Shown here piece by piece: positions 8,920-17,005 of a stretch of 64,000 bases of DNA. Below the pieces are notes generated by a model. It was given only the letters and a program-made list of their open reading frames with translations. It did not search any database and was not told the DNA's origin. Position numbers and translations under genes: made by a program. Source of the DNA: CAZXEU01 sp965207385 (lineage in GTDB: Bacteria; Bacteroidota; Rhodothermia; Rhodothermales; Bin80); NCBI GenBank assembly GCA_965207385.1, contig CBDBLZ010000020.1, positions 62,001-126,000 of the forward strand, read 5' to 3'. Position 1 is the first letter of the stretch. The number at the start of each line of letters is the position of its first letter.

Positions 8920-9894
8920 ATGCAAACGGCACGACTGGCTCTGGCGGCCATGGCGACGCGCTTCGAGCTCGTACTACACGGAAGCGACGCCATGGCACTG
9001 CGGGCGGCGGGCGAGGCGGCCCTTGCCGAGATACGGCGCCTGGAAGAGGCCCTGAGTTTCTACCGGCCCACCAGCGAACTGAGCCGCCTGAATCGGCGGG
9101 CTGCTGCCGGTCCCGTAACCGTGACCCCGCAGCTGTTCGGACTGCTCCGGCACGCAAGGAAGCTGCACTCCCGCACCAATGGCGCCTTCGACGTCACGAT
9201 CGGACCGCTCATGAAGTGTTGGGGATTCACCGGCAGCGGTGGCGCTCGGCCGACGGAGGACGCAATAGAGCGGGCCCGGTCGGTTACCGGCATGGGTCTG
9301 GTGGAGATGGACGCTGCCCGGAGGACCGTACGGTATCAGCGGGCCGGCGTACAGATCGATCTCGGGGCTATCGGCAAGGGATTTGCCATCGAGGAAGCCA
9401 TTTCAGTGCTGCGCTCCTGCGGCATTGAGCACGCGTTTCTGCACGGCGGTACAAGTTCCATGGCAGCCATGGGACGCCCTCCCGGTGAGAGCGCCTGGAA
9501 GGTGGCCGTTGCCGTACCGGAATCCGACCAGGTGGCTGCCGTCGTGCACCTGAGTAACGAAGCCCTGTCCGTGTCTGCTCCTTCCGGCAAGGCTTTCCGC
9601 GAGGGCTCTTCCACCTACGGCCATGTGCTCGATCCGCGCGCGGGACGCCCGGTGCAGCGAGCGCGGCTGGCGGCCGTAGTGCACGCTTCGCCCACCGTCT
9701 GCGACGCCCTCTCTACGGCGCTTCTCGTTCTAGGATGTGGAGAACCGGTGCTGGTGAATGCTTTCGGCAACAGAATTCGAACATTGGTATTTTGCGGAAC
9801 CGAAGAGCACCCTGAATTGATCACCCACGGGATCAAGCCCCTTCTGCACGCACGACAAGTCAGCCATGAATCAAACGGACAAGGGCAATCTTAG
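8920..9894 (+). CDS. apbE: FAD:protein FMN transferase (ApbE family)
   Basis: 324 residues from the ATG at 8920. ApbE moves FMN from FAD onto a Thr/Ser of target flavoproteins, using Mg2+. Family marks seen are the N-terminal MATRFEL strand (equivalent of the usual MGT-x-y), DVTIGPLMKCWGF, the flavin-binding segment GAIGKGFAIEEA through HGGTSSMAAMG, HVLDPRAGRPV, and the C-terminal VCDALSTALLVLG. The start at 8920 is preferred because the GTG at 8887 lies in a terminator stem. From this start there is no signal peptide or lipobox, whereas many ApbE proteins are periplasmic lipoproteins. The 3' end overlaps the next Gfo/Idh/MocA gene by 29 bases, suggesting translational coupling. No obvious flavinylation target is in the window. 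Confidence 0.88.
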   Translation: MQTARLALAAMATRFELVLHGSDAMALRAAGEAALAEIRRLEEALSFYRPTSELSRLNRRAAAGPVTVTPQLFGLLRHARKLHSRTNGAFDVTIGPLMKCWGFTGSGGARPTEDAIERARSVTGMGLVEMDAARRTVRYQRAGVQIDLGAIGKGFAIEEAISVLRSCGIEHAFLHGGTSSMAAMGRPPGESAWKVAVAVPESDQVAAVVHLSNEALSVSAPSGKAFREGSSTYGHVLDPRAGRPVQRARLAAVVHASPTVCDALSTALLVLGCGEPVLVNAFGNRIRTLVFCGTEEHPELITHGIKPLLHARQVSHESNGQGQS

Positions 9895-11146
9895 CCGGCG
9901 CACTTTTCTCAAGGCAGGAAGCATGGCCTCCCTCTTTGGGCTGGGAGGGGCCATGGAAATCATCCCGGAGCCGGTACGTGCACGAGCCCGCCCTCAGGGT
10001 GCCGCTCCCGTCACTTGTGCCATCATCGGGTACGGGCCGCGAGGCCGCGAACTGGCGGAAACGCTGGGCCGCGTACCGGATGCGCACCTGGCAGCCATTT
10101 GCGATTCCTATCCCGTTATGCTCAGGCGCGCTGCCCGTGACGTGCCCGAAGCGAGTACGCACACGGACTACCGCGAAGTGCTCGACAACCCCGACATCCA
10201 GGCGGTCCTTGTCGCCACGCCTACCCACCTGCATCGGGATATTGCTCTGGAAGCGCTGGATGCAGGCAAGAATGTATACTGCGAGGCCCCGATGGCTTCG
10301 TCCATCGAAGACGCGCGGGCCATGGCGCGGGCCGCGCGGGATGCAACCGGCAGGATTTTTCAAGTCGGCCAGATCTTCCGTTCCAATCCGCAGCACCGTT
10401 CCGTTTTCCAGTTCATCCGAAGCGGGGCACTCGGGCGGCCCGCTATGGGACGCGCCCAGTGGCATTCCAAGGAGAGCTGGAGGCGCGTGTCCCCGAATGC
10501 AGATCGGCAGCGCGCGCTTAACTGGCGTCTGGATCCGGAGGTGTCCACGGGCCTCATCGGAGAGGTGGGACTGGTCCACCTCGATGTCGGCTTCTGGGTC
10601 CTGAACGAGTTACCTGTAGCTGTAACGGGCTTTGGCCAGGTCATGGCCTGGGACGACGGACGCGAAGTGGCCGACACCATCCAGGCCGTCTTCGAATTTG
10701 CCGGCGGACTCCATCTGATCTATGACGCGACGCTGGCTAGCTCCTTTGATGCTGCCTACGAGATCTACTACGGCACGGACAGTGCCATCATATTCCGTGA
10801 CCGTGGCAAGGCCTGGATGTTCAAGGAAGTGGATGCGCCGCTTCTCGGCTGGGAGGTATATGCCCGCCGCGACAAATTCTACAAGGAGACCGGCATCGCG
10901 CTTCTGGCAAATGCGACGCAACTGGATGCGCAGAATCAGGATCCGACGGAAGATGACCCATCGGTAGAAACGCCGCTCTGGTATGCCCTGCAGGAATTCA
11001 TGGACAACCATGCCTTCGGACCTTATCCTCCGGCGGCCAATTACGAACGTGCTCTGGAAGCTAACGTCGTAGCGATTACCGCAAACCAGGCCATACGCCA
11101 GAATACCCGCCTGGAAATAAACCCGGCGGACTACACGCTGGACTAG
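9866..11146 (+). CDS. Tat-exported Gfo/Idh/MocA-like protein lacking the EKP lysine
   Basis: 426-residue Gfo/Idh/MocA-family protein whose start overlaps the end of apbE. A twin-arginine motif (SRRTFLKAG, residues 10-18) and hydrophobic stretch indicate Tat export. The Rossmann loop is CAIIGYGPRGRE (51-62). Where the family has E-K-P, this protein has E-A-P (140-142, after GKNVYC), so the usual catalytic lysine is missing. The second domain includes GLIGEVGLVHLDVGFW, close to the family's His/Asp motif. The protein may have a changed mechanism or be a binding or accessory protein, for example partnering the ApbE product. No terminator is evident after the stop. Confidence 0.86.
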   Translation: MNQTDKGNLSRRTFLKAGSMASLFGLGGAMEIIPEPVRARARPQGAAPVTCAIIGYGPRGRELAETLGRVPDAHLAAICDSYPVMLRRAARDVPEASTHTDYREVLDNPDIQAVLVATPTHLHRDIALEALDAGKNVYCEAPMASSIEDARAMARAARDATGRIFQVGQIFRSNPQHRSVFQFIRSGALGRPAMGRAQWHSKESWRRVSPNADRQRALNWRLDPEVSTGLIGEVGLVHLDVGFWVLNELPVAVTGFGQVMAWDDGREVADTIQAVFEFAGGLHLIYDATLASSFDAAYEIYYGTDSAIIFRDRGKAWMFKEVDAPLLGWEVYARRDKFYKETGIALLANATQLDAQNQDPTEDDPSVETPLWYALQEFMDNHAFGPYPPAANYERALEANVVAITANQAIRQNTRLEINPADYTLD

Positions 11147-11491
11147 GCGGCGCAAGCGGCAGCATCGCCTCGGCCCGGTTCGAGCGCGCATTGTGGCACC
11201 TTTTTCCGAGCCTGGCACACGCACACCCGAGCCGGGATCCGACCCTCGCGCATCGAGGCCTGTCCGGGCATTGCACCGCCCCGGGGCCTGATTTCTTTTC
11301 TCTGGTTGCCGGCTCGTCGCAGCGCTGTGTGCAGGGCATTGAATCCTTGTCCGGACAAACGATTTCGTCGGTGCATATTCGTCACCTGAACGTGCTACAA
11401 GCAGAGTTCGACAAATCCTGACGAGACTGGCACAAAACCGTTTTCGTACGGTTCACTGGGCCTGCAATAACCCATTTCCAGACGCAAGACC
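11147..11491 (+). other. Intergenic region without recognised gene
   Basis: 345 bases between the third Gfo/Idh/MocA gene and the FG-GAP/LVIVD gene. Short open frames on both strands look like noise. A GGTTCGAG stretch at about 11176 recalls a tRNA T-loop, but there is no acceptor stem or CCA context. The 3' part presumably holds the promoter of the downstream gene. Confidence 0.5.
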
Positions 11492-13927
11492 ATGAAACTT
11501 CGCTTCCTCCTTTGCTATGCCGCCATGCTCGCATGTTCCGCGAGTGGCGTGCATGCGTTGCAGTCCGGATTCGGTGCCTCCGCCGCCGCGCACGACGACG
11601 CCGTCTTTGTCAGCTACGCGCGCAACCAGGCCGGACCCGGTACAGTGTACGTCTTCGCCCGGGACGCCGACACCGGCGCCTGGGTTGAACACCAGCGACT
11701 CCAGGCATCCGACGCCGGTGCAGATCCAGATCAGTTCGGCGCGACTTTGGCAACGGCGGGCAATTTCTTGTTTGTTGGCGCCGCCGACAGTGATTCGGAG
11801 CGGGGAGCAGTTTATGTTTTCACGCGGGAGAACGGAATGTGGAGCCAGTCGGCGCGGATTGCGCCTGACGGCAGCGCAGAGGAGCACCGCTTTGGAAGCA
11901 AGCTTGCAGCACTCGGCAACCGGCTGCTTGTAACAGCCTCCGGTCCGACCGCGGAGGAAGCCGCCGTTTACGTTTATGAAATGGACGCGGCATCCGGCAA
12001 CTGGACCGAGCATGCCGTTTTCCGCGGCAGCGATACGGGTGTAGAGGCCGAAGAGGGCTCAACCCGGTTCTGGCGCATGGGGCGAGCGGCCGTGGCCGGA
12101 TTTGGAGCGGCGCTAGCCCTTGGAGAGCATACTGCCATCGTCTCTGCTCCGGCATACGGAGGCGCCGTGCTGGTTTACACGCACGACCCTGAAACCGATG
12201 CATGGTCTCAATCAGGTACACTGGACGTGGAGGGACTGGAATCCCGCCACCTGTTCGGATTTGCGCTTGCCATGGAGGGCGACGAGATCTTCGCTTCGGC
12301 GCCCAGGTTTGGAGACAACCAGGGAGCAGTCTTTGTGTTTGAAAGGGATGATGAAACCGGCCAATGGCAGCAAAGCGGCCGCCTTTCCGGTTTTACGGAC
12401 ACAGGACGACTCCGCATGCTCGGTGCATCGGTCACGCTCGCAGATGGAGACCTGTGGCTCGGTGCGCTGATGGAAAACCGGGGCGGTGGTGCGGTATACC
12501 GCTACATTCGAGACGGCGAGACCAAGCGGTGGCTGGGCGTTTCCGGCGTAGTGCCAATGGAGGCGGCGGCAGAAGCAGCGCCCAGATTGGGCCTGGGAAG
12601 TACGCTTGATGTCAGCGGAAGCGTCGCCGTACTAGGTGCCCCTTCTGCCGACTACGGAGCAGGCAAGGCCTTTGTTTTTGAAGACGTGGATGGACAATGG
12701 GTTGAACGAGCCGGCGTGATCGACGAGGTTACCGGCATTGCATCAATTGTGGGTGACGAAGTCGCATGCGAGGCTGGCGAGGCTGATCTATTCGGGTGCA
12801 GCGACGTCGACCTGCTGTCCTTTCTTTCTGTGCCTGACCTCGGAGGAGGGCGTGGCGTAAATGTCAATGACCTCTGGGGATGGACGGACCCCGAGACTGG
12901 CAAGGAATGGGCCCTGATTGGGCGCATTGATGGCACTTCCATGGTGGATGTCTCCGATCCGCATAACCCCGTCTACGTGGGCGATCTGCCCAAGACAGCC
13001 GCAAGTCCGGCCAGTACGTGGCGGGATATCAAGGTGTACATGGACCACGCCTTCATTGTAGCCGATGGTGCTGGCAATCATGGCATGCAGGTGTTTGATC
13101 TGAGGCAACTTCGTGACATTGCAAATCCCCCTGTAACGTTTGAAGTCAGCGCTCACTACACCGGCATCGCCAGCGCGCACAACATTGTAGTCAACGAGGA
13201 AACAGGCTTCGCTTTCGCGGTAGGCAGTGGTGGCGGAGGCGAAACCTGCGGCGGCGGCCTGCACATGATCGATATTCGTGATCCGGTTCAGCCTACTTTC
13301 GCGGGTTGCTTTGCGGACGCCGAAACCGGGCGGCGCAGCACCGGCTACTCACACGATGCGCAGTGTGTGAACTATCACGGTCCCGATACCGAGCACCTGG
13401 GCAAGGAGGTCTGCTTCGGAGCCAACGAGACGGCGCTCAGCATTTCCGACGTGAGCGACAAGGACAGTCCTGTGAAGCTGTCAAACGCTACCTATCCCAA
13501 CTACGGATATTCCCACCAGGGGTGGCTGACGGAAGATCATCGCTTCTTCTACATGAACGACGAACTGGATGAACTCCAGGGCCTCACGGACGGAACGAGG
13601 ACGATGATATGGGACGTGTCCGACCTGGATGATCCGCAGCTCGTCAAGGAGCACGTATCGGAAAACAAGGCCAGCGACCACAATCTGTATATCGTGGACG
13701 ATCTGATGTACCAGTCGAACTACCAGGCCGGCCTGCGCGTGCTGGATATCTCCGATCGGGAGAATCCCGTTGAAGTGGGATTCTTCGACACGGTACCTCA
13801 TGGTGAAAACGTGCCGAGTTTTGGAGGATCCTGGAGCAATTACCCCTTCTTCCAGAGCGGTATCATAGTCGTTACCAGCGGAGACGAGGGCATGTTCATT
13901 CTTCGGAAACGCAGCGTAGATACCTGA
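11492..13927 (+). CDS. Secreted FG-GAP / LVIVD (choice-of-anchor B type) protein
   Basis: 811-residue exported protein with a signal peptide at about residues 1-22 (MKLRFLLCYAAMLACSASGVHA). The N-terminal half (about 25-410) has FG-GAP-like propeller repeats, such as QFGATLATAGNFLFVGA, RFGSKLAALGNRLLVTA and LFGFALAMEGDEIFASAP. A Cys-containing linker (about 430-445) joins it to a C-terminal half with LVIVD-type repeats, such as MVDVSDPHNPVYVGDL, MIDIRDPVQPTFAG and VLDISDRENPVEVGFF. The C-terminal half is what is called a choice-of-anchor B protein. Unlike many such proteins it has no T9SS tail; it ends soon after the last repeat. Role unknown; probably cell-surface binding or scaffolding. Confidence 0.85.
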   Translation: MKLRFLLCYAAMLACSASGVHALQSGFGASAAAHDDAVFVSYARNQAGPGTVYVFARDADTGAWVEHQRLQASDAGADPDQFGATLATAGNFLFVGAADSDSERGAVYVFTRENGMWSQSARIAPDGSAEEHRFGSKLAALGNRLLVTASGPTAEEAAVYVYEMDAASGNWTEHAVFRGSDTGVEAEEGSTRFWRMGRAAVAGFGAALALGEHTAIVSAPAYGGAVLVYTHDPETDAWSQSGTLDVEGLESRHLFGFALAMEGDEIFASAPRFGDNQGAVFVFERDDETGQWQQSGRLSGFTDTGRLRMLGASVTLADGDLWLGALMENRGGGAVYRYIRDGETKRWLGVSGVVPMEAAAEAAPRLGLGSTLDVSGSVAVLGAPSADYGAGKAFVFEDVDGQWVERAGVIDEVTGIASIVGDEVACEAGEADLFGCSDVDLLSFLSVPDLGGGRGVNVNDLWGWTDPETGKEWALIGRIDGTSMVDVSDPHNPVYVGDLPKTAASPASTWRDIKVYMDHAFIVADGAGNHGMQVFDLRQLRDIANPPVTFEVSAHYTGIASAHNIVVNEETGFAFAVGSGGGGETCGGGLHMIDIRDPVQPTFAGCFADAETGRRSTGYSHDAQCVNYHGPDTEHLGKEVCFGANETALSISDVSDKDSPVKLSNATYPNYGYSHQGWLTEDHRFFYMNDELDELQGLTDGTRTMIWDVSDLDDPQLVKEHVSENKASDHNLYIVDDLMYQSNYQAGLRVLDISDRENPVEVGFFDTVPHGENVPSFGGSWSNYPFFQSGIIVVTSGDEGMFILRKRSVDT

Positions 13928-14565
13928 TCGACGCTCCTGGCGCATCTTGTCGGCAGAAGTCAATCGGACCTGATCGCCGACGTTCGCCGTCTGTGGCCAA
14001 CCGGTCGCAGGCTTGGCTGCTGTAGTGCCGCTTGGGCGTGAGACTTTCCTTGCTGCGAGCCGGAATTTGTCCGGGCATCCTCCTAATCGGAGGATCCGAT
14101 CGCGCCGGTCAGGCTGTCAGGGTCCGGCACCGCGCAAAGCCGAAACGATGATTCATTTGCGCGGAGTCTCTAGCCGGCGGCTATAGCACGTCCAGCGCGA
14201 CCGCCGATGCCGGGATACTTCGGCTGCTGTTTCGAGTGCGCTTGCGCCCACCGCGGCATTATCTGTCTTGGCGTCTCAGCGCAGTGGCCAAGACACCTTG
14301 TCTACTTCTGCTCCGGCATGGAGGGAATGTGGATCTGTGACCTGTCTGCAAGCCGCAGACTTTCGGGCATCCGTGCTCGAGCAAGTCGATTCGGGATTGC
14401 AGTACCGCGGGAAGGACTCACAACACTGCCGAGATGGCATTCGGATGGACGCTTCTGCCCTGCCAGGGCGATAAGTACACAGCCGGCGGCCTCTTCTGCC
14501 GGGCGCCCCGCCAATTCTCGTGAGGACCTTATCTTGCCGGATAGCCCTTTCCAGCTTCGCTGAAG
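13928..14565. other. 638-base gap without a convincing gene
   Basis: Open frames here (for example 14207-14563 forward and 14302-14646 reverse) have Cys/Arg/Ser-rich translations typical of antisense noise. The only structure noted is a 7-bp inverted repeat with a 5-base loop (ATCCTCC at 14077-14083, GGAGGAT at 14089-14095). It has no T-run and is weak as a terminator. No tRNA is visible. The 3' part should carry the promoter of the Fe-S oxidoreductase gene. Confidence 0.5.
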
Positions 14566-16605
14566 ATGCTCACACTGACAGAGAAAACCCTTTTTGCACT
14601 GGCTGCCCTCTTTTCCGCTTACGGCACCTATCTGGGATTTGACCATGTGTTCAGGGTCATTCAGCGAGGCCAGGGCGCACCTCTTCGCCTGGATACGCGC
14701 CGAGTGTGGAAGACCCTGCGCACCTGGGTCCTTATGGCAGACTTGTGGAAGATGCGGCGATTTTCAAGCCTCATGCACGTGATGATTGCGTGGGGCTTCA
14801 TCTTCTATCTGATAGTTAACGTCGGAGACATAGCTCGGGGCTACGGCCTGACGCCGTTTGCCGTGCCCGCGGTGCTCGGCAACGCATACCGACTCCTGGC
14901 CGACCTGCTCAGCGTAGCGGTACTGGTGGGGATGGCGTGGTTCCTCCTGCGGAGGTTTGTGCTGCGAACCGGGCGCGAGCTCACTACGCGGCCGGATGTG
15001 CTGATGCGAGACAGCGCCCCGCTCGGCCTGGTGAAACTGAACGTGCGACGCGATTCCCTGATCGTGGGCTTGTTCATACTCTTGCACGTGGGCTTCCGGT
15101 TCGCCGGAGAATCGGTCGCAATCACCCAGGAGCGGCTTGAGACCGGCACCCCGGACATGTACCAGCCACTGGCGAGTGCCATAAGCCCGCTGTGGGTCGG
15201 CATGTCGCCGGAGGGTCTTGTCCTCGCCCAACATATCTGCTGGTGGCTTGCCCTGGGCCTCATATTGCTATTCGTGCCGTACTTCCCGTACACAAAGCAC
15301 TTCCATTTCATTATGGCGGGCTTCAATTTCTGGACAAAGCCGCAGCGCCGTTCCATTGGAGCCCTGGATCCTCTGGATTTCGAGGACGATTCCGTCGAAG
15401 CGTTCGGGGCCTCGTATCTGGAAGAGCTACCTAGGACCAGCCTGGTAGACGCGTTCAGTTGCATCATGTGCAATCGCTGCCAGGAGGTATGCCCGGCCTA
15501 TGCCACCGGCAAGGACCTCTCACCTGCTGCACTTGAAATCAGCAAGCGCTATTACCTGACTGAGCACATGCACAGACTGGCGGCCGGCGAGCCATCTGGC
15601 GACCGCCTGCTGGACTTTGCCATAAGTGAATCCGCAGTCTGGGCTTGTACAGCCTGCGGCGCATGCGTAGACGTGTGCCCCGTGGGCAATGAGCCCATGC
15701 TTGATATTCTGGATATTCGCCGATACCAGGTGCTGATGGAAGACAGATTTCCGCGTGAGCTGGAGTCGGCCTATCGAGGGATGGAGCGCAACGGCAACCC
15801 GTGGAATATCGGTGCCGCAGAGCGGACCAATTGGAGTGAAGGCCTGCACATTCCAACGTACGAGGAAGAACCGGACGCAGAAGTACTTTGGTGGATTGGG
15901 TGTGCCCCGTCCTACGACGTGCGGGCGCAAAGGACGGCGCGAGCCTTGGCCCGCGTCATGCACGCCGCAGGGGTCCGGTTTGCGACGTTGGGCAGGCGTG
16001 AGCGGTGCACGGGCGACGCAGCCCGCCGCAGCGGCAACGAGTACTTGTTCGATCAGCTTGCCAGTACCAACATCGAAACGTTGAATTCCGTGCGACCACG
16101 GCGAATCGTCACTACGTGCCCGCATTGTATGCACACGCTCGGAAAAGAGTATGCGGCGCTGGGTGGCCGCTACGAGGTCGTGCACCACAGCGAGCTCCTG
16201 GCAGAGCTTGCAGAGGCAGGAAAGCTGAACCTCAAATCCGGCGCAGATACGGAGACCGTCACGTTTCACGATCCGTGCTATCTCGGGCGCCAAAACGGCA
16301 TAACGGAAGCTCCGCGCCAGGTGCTGGAGGCCTTGGGGTCTCCATCGGTCGAAATGCCGCGCAGTGGCCGAGCCTCCTTTTGCTGTGGTGCAGGAGGGGC
16401 CCAGATGTGGAAGGAAGAGGATTCACCTCGGGTCAGTGAAGCCCGCTACGAAGAAGCGGCCCGCACCGGAGCGGCAAAAATTGCCGTGGGCTGCCCATTT
16501 TGCCTGACCATGCTGACAGACGCATCCAAGACTGCGCCGAGACAGCTAGACATCAAGGATGTGGCAGAGTTGGTTGATGAGCAGCTAGAGGCAGATTCCG
16601 GGTAG
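14566..16605 (+). CDS. Membrane-bound Fe-S oxidoreductase, ETF:menaquinone oxidoreductase-like (HdrD/NarI fusion)
   Basis: 679 residues. The N-terminal 250 residues are membrane-spanning and NarI-like, with several hydrophobic helices and candidate haem histidines (H71, H174, H223, H245/H247). A ferredoxin-like part follows with two 4Fe-4S motifs: CIMCNRCQEVCP (299-310) and a second CTACGACVDVCP. The C-terminal half carries HdrD-type CCG domains: WWIGCAPSYD with RRERCTGD, then HDPCYLGRQNG with FCCGAGGAQMW. This layout matches proteins proposed to pass electrons from electron-transfer flavoprotein to menaquinone during acyl-CoA oxidation. No etfAB is in the window, but a glutaryl-CoA dehydrogenase is at 60642. 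It is flanked by long gaps, so likely monocistronic. Confidence 0.85.
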   Translation: MLTLTEKTLFALAALFSAYGTYLGFDHVFRVIQRGQGAPLRLDTRRVWKTLRTWVLMADLWKMRRFSSLMHVMIAWGFIFYLIVNVGDIARGYGLTPFAVPAVLGNAYRLLADLLSVAVLVGMAWFLLRRFVLRTGRELTTRPDVLMRDSAPLGLVKLNVRRDSLIVGLFILLHVGFRFAGESVAITQERLETGTPDMYQPLASAISPLWVGMSPEGLVLAQHICWWLALGLILLFVPYFPYTKHFHFIMAGFNFWTKPQRRSIGALDPLDFEDDSVEAFGASYLEELPRTSLVDAFSCIMCNRCQEVCPAYATGKDLSPAALEISKRYYLTEHMHRLAAGEPSGDRLLDFAISESAVWACTACGACVDVCPVGNEPMLDILDIRRYQVLMEDRFPRELESAYRGMERNGNPWNIGAAERTNWSEGLHIPTYEEEPDAEVLWWIGCAPSYDVRAQRTARALARVMHAAGVRFATLGRRERCTGDAARRSGNEYLFDQLASTNIETLNSVRPRRIVTTCPHCMHTLGKEYAALGGRYEVVHHSELLAELAEAGKLNLKSGADTETVTFHDPCYLGRQNGITEAPRQVLEALGSPSVEMPRSGRASFCCGAGGAQMWKEEDSPRVSEARYEEAARTGAAKIAVGCPFCLTMLTDASKTAPRQLDIKDVAELVDEQLEADSG

Positions 16606-17005
16606 GGTCGATCAACTCTGCGGGGCCCAGGCCCTGCCCGCTCCCCGAATTCGACCGGTCACCGTGGTAGCCGTCATGTCACGGCGCGAAGGCCACACTG
16701 CCTACATCGACGTGGCCGGTGTGCTCCTGCCCAATCTCTTCGCATCGGAGGAGCAAATCCATGCGCAAGTGTCCGTCAGAGCTGCAAACTCCCGCGCACA
16801 AAAGCCACTGCCGAGCCCGTTAATCTGATCCAGTCGCACCAAGGCAATCAGGGTGGTCAACCTTCACTAGACCCCAGAGATCAAATTCAACGAAGTGTGC
16901 ATTATCCGGCCATATGCCTGTAACACAAGTCTGCGGGGCGCAATTGTAGATTTGAATTAGGCGCCAAGCCGAGAGGAAGTATCGCGCACCGACGCGGGCT
17001 GTGTC
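16606..17005. other. 400-base gap with promoter candidate only
   Basis: No convincing gene. A 50-codon frame (16676-16828) was considered and not called. The last 100 bases are more A+T-rich and contain the promoter-like element listed separately. Confidence 0.5.
16947..16954 (+). promoter_or_regulatory. Possible Bacteroidota -7 promoter element
   Basis: TAGATTTG matches the TAnnTTTG -7 consensus of Bacteroidota housekeeping promoters and lies 51 bases before the ATG of the T9SS BNR gene, in an A+T-rich patch. A TTG -33 element at the expected 19-21 base spacing is not seen, so the call is tentative. Confidence 0.25.

Noticed and set aside
11170..11190. GGTTCGAG resembling a tRNA T-loop
   Set aside because: No anticodon arm or acceptor stem can be drawn around it.
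14077..14095. 7-bp inverted repeat ATCCTCC / GGAGGAT
   Set aside because: No T-run follows and the stem is short; probably chance.
14207..14563. 118-codon forward frame before the Fe-S oxidoreductase gene
   Set aside because: Cys/Arg/Ser-rich composition without any domain pattern; antisense-like noise.
16676..16828. 50-codon open frame in the gap before the T9SS BNR gene
   Set aside because: Its first part looks protein-like, but it is short, has no recognised family and no neighbour support.
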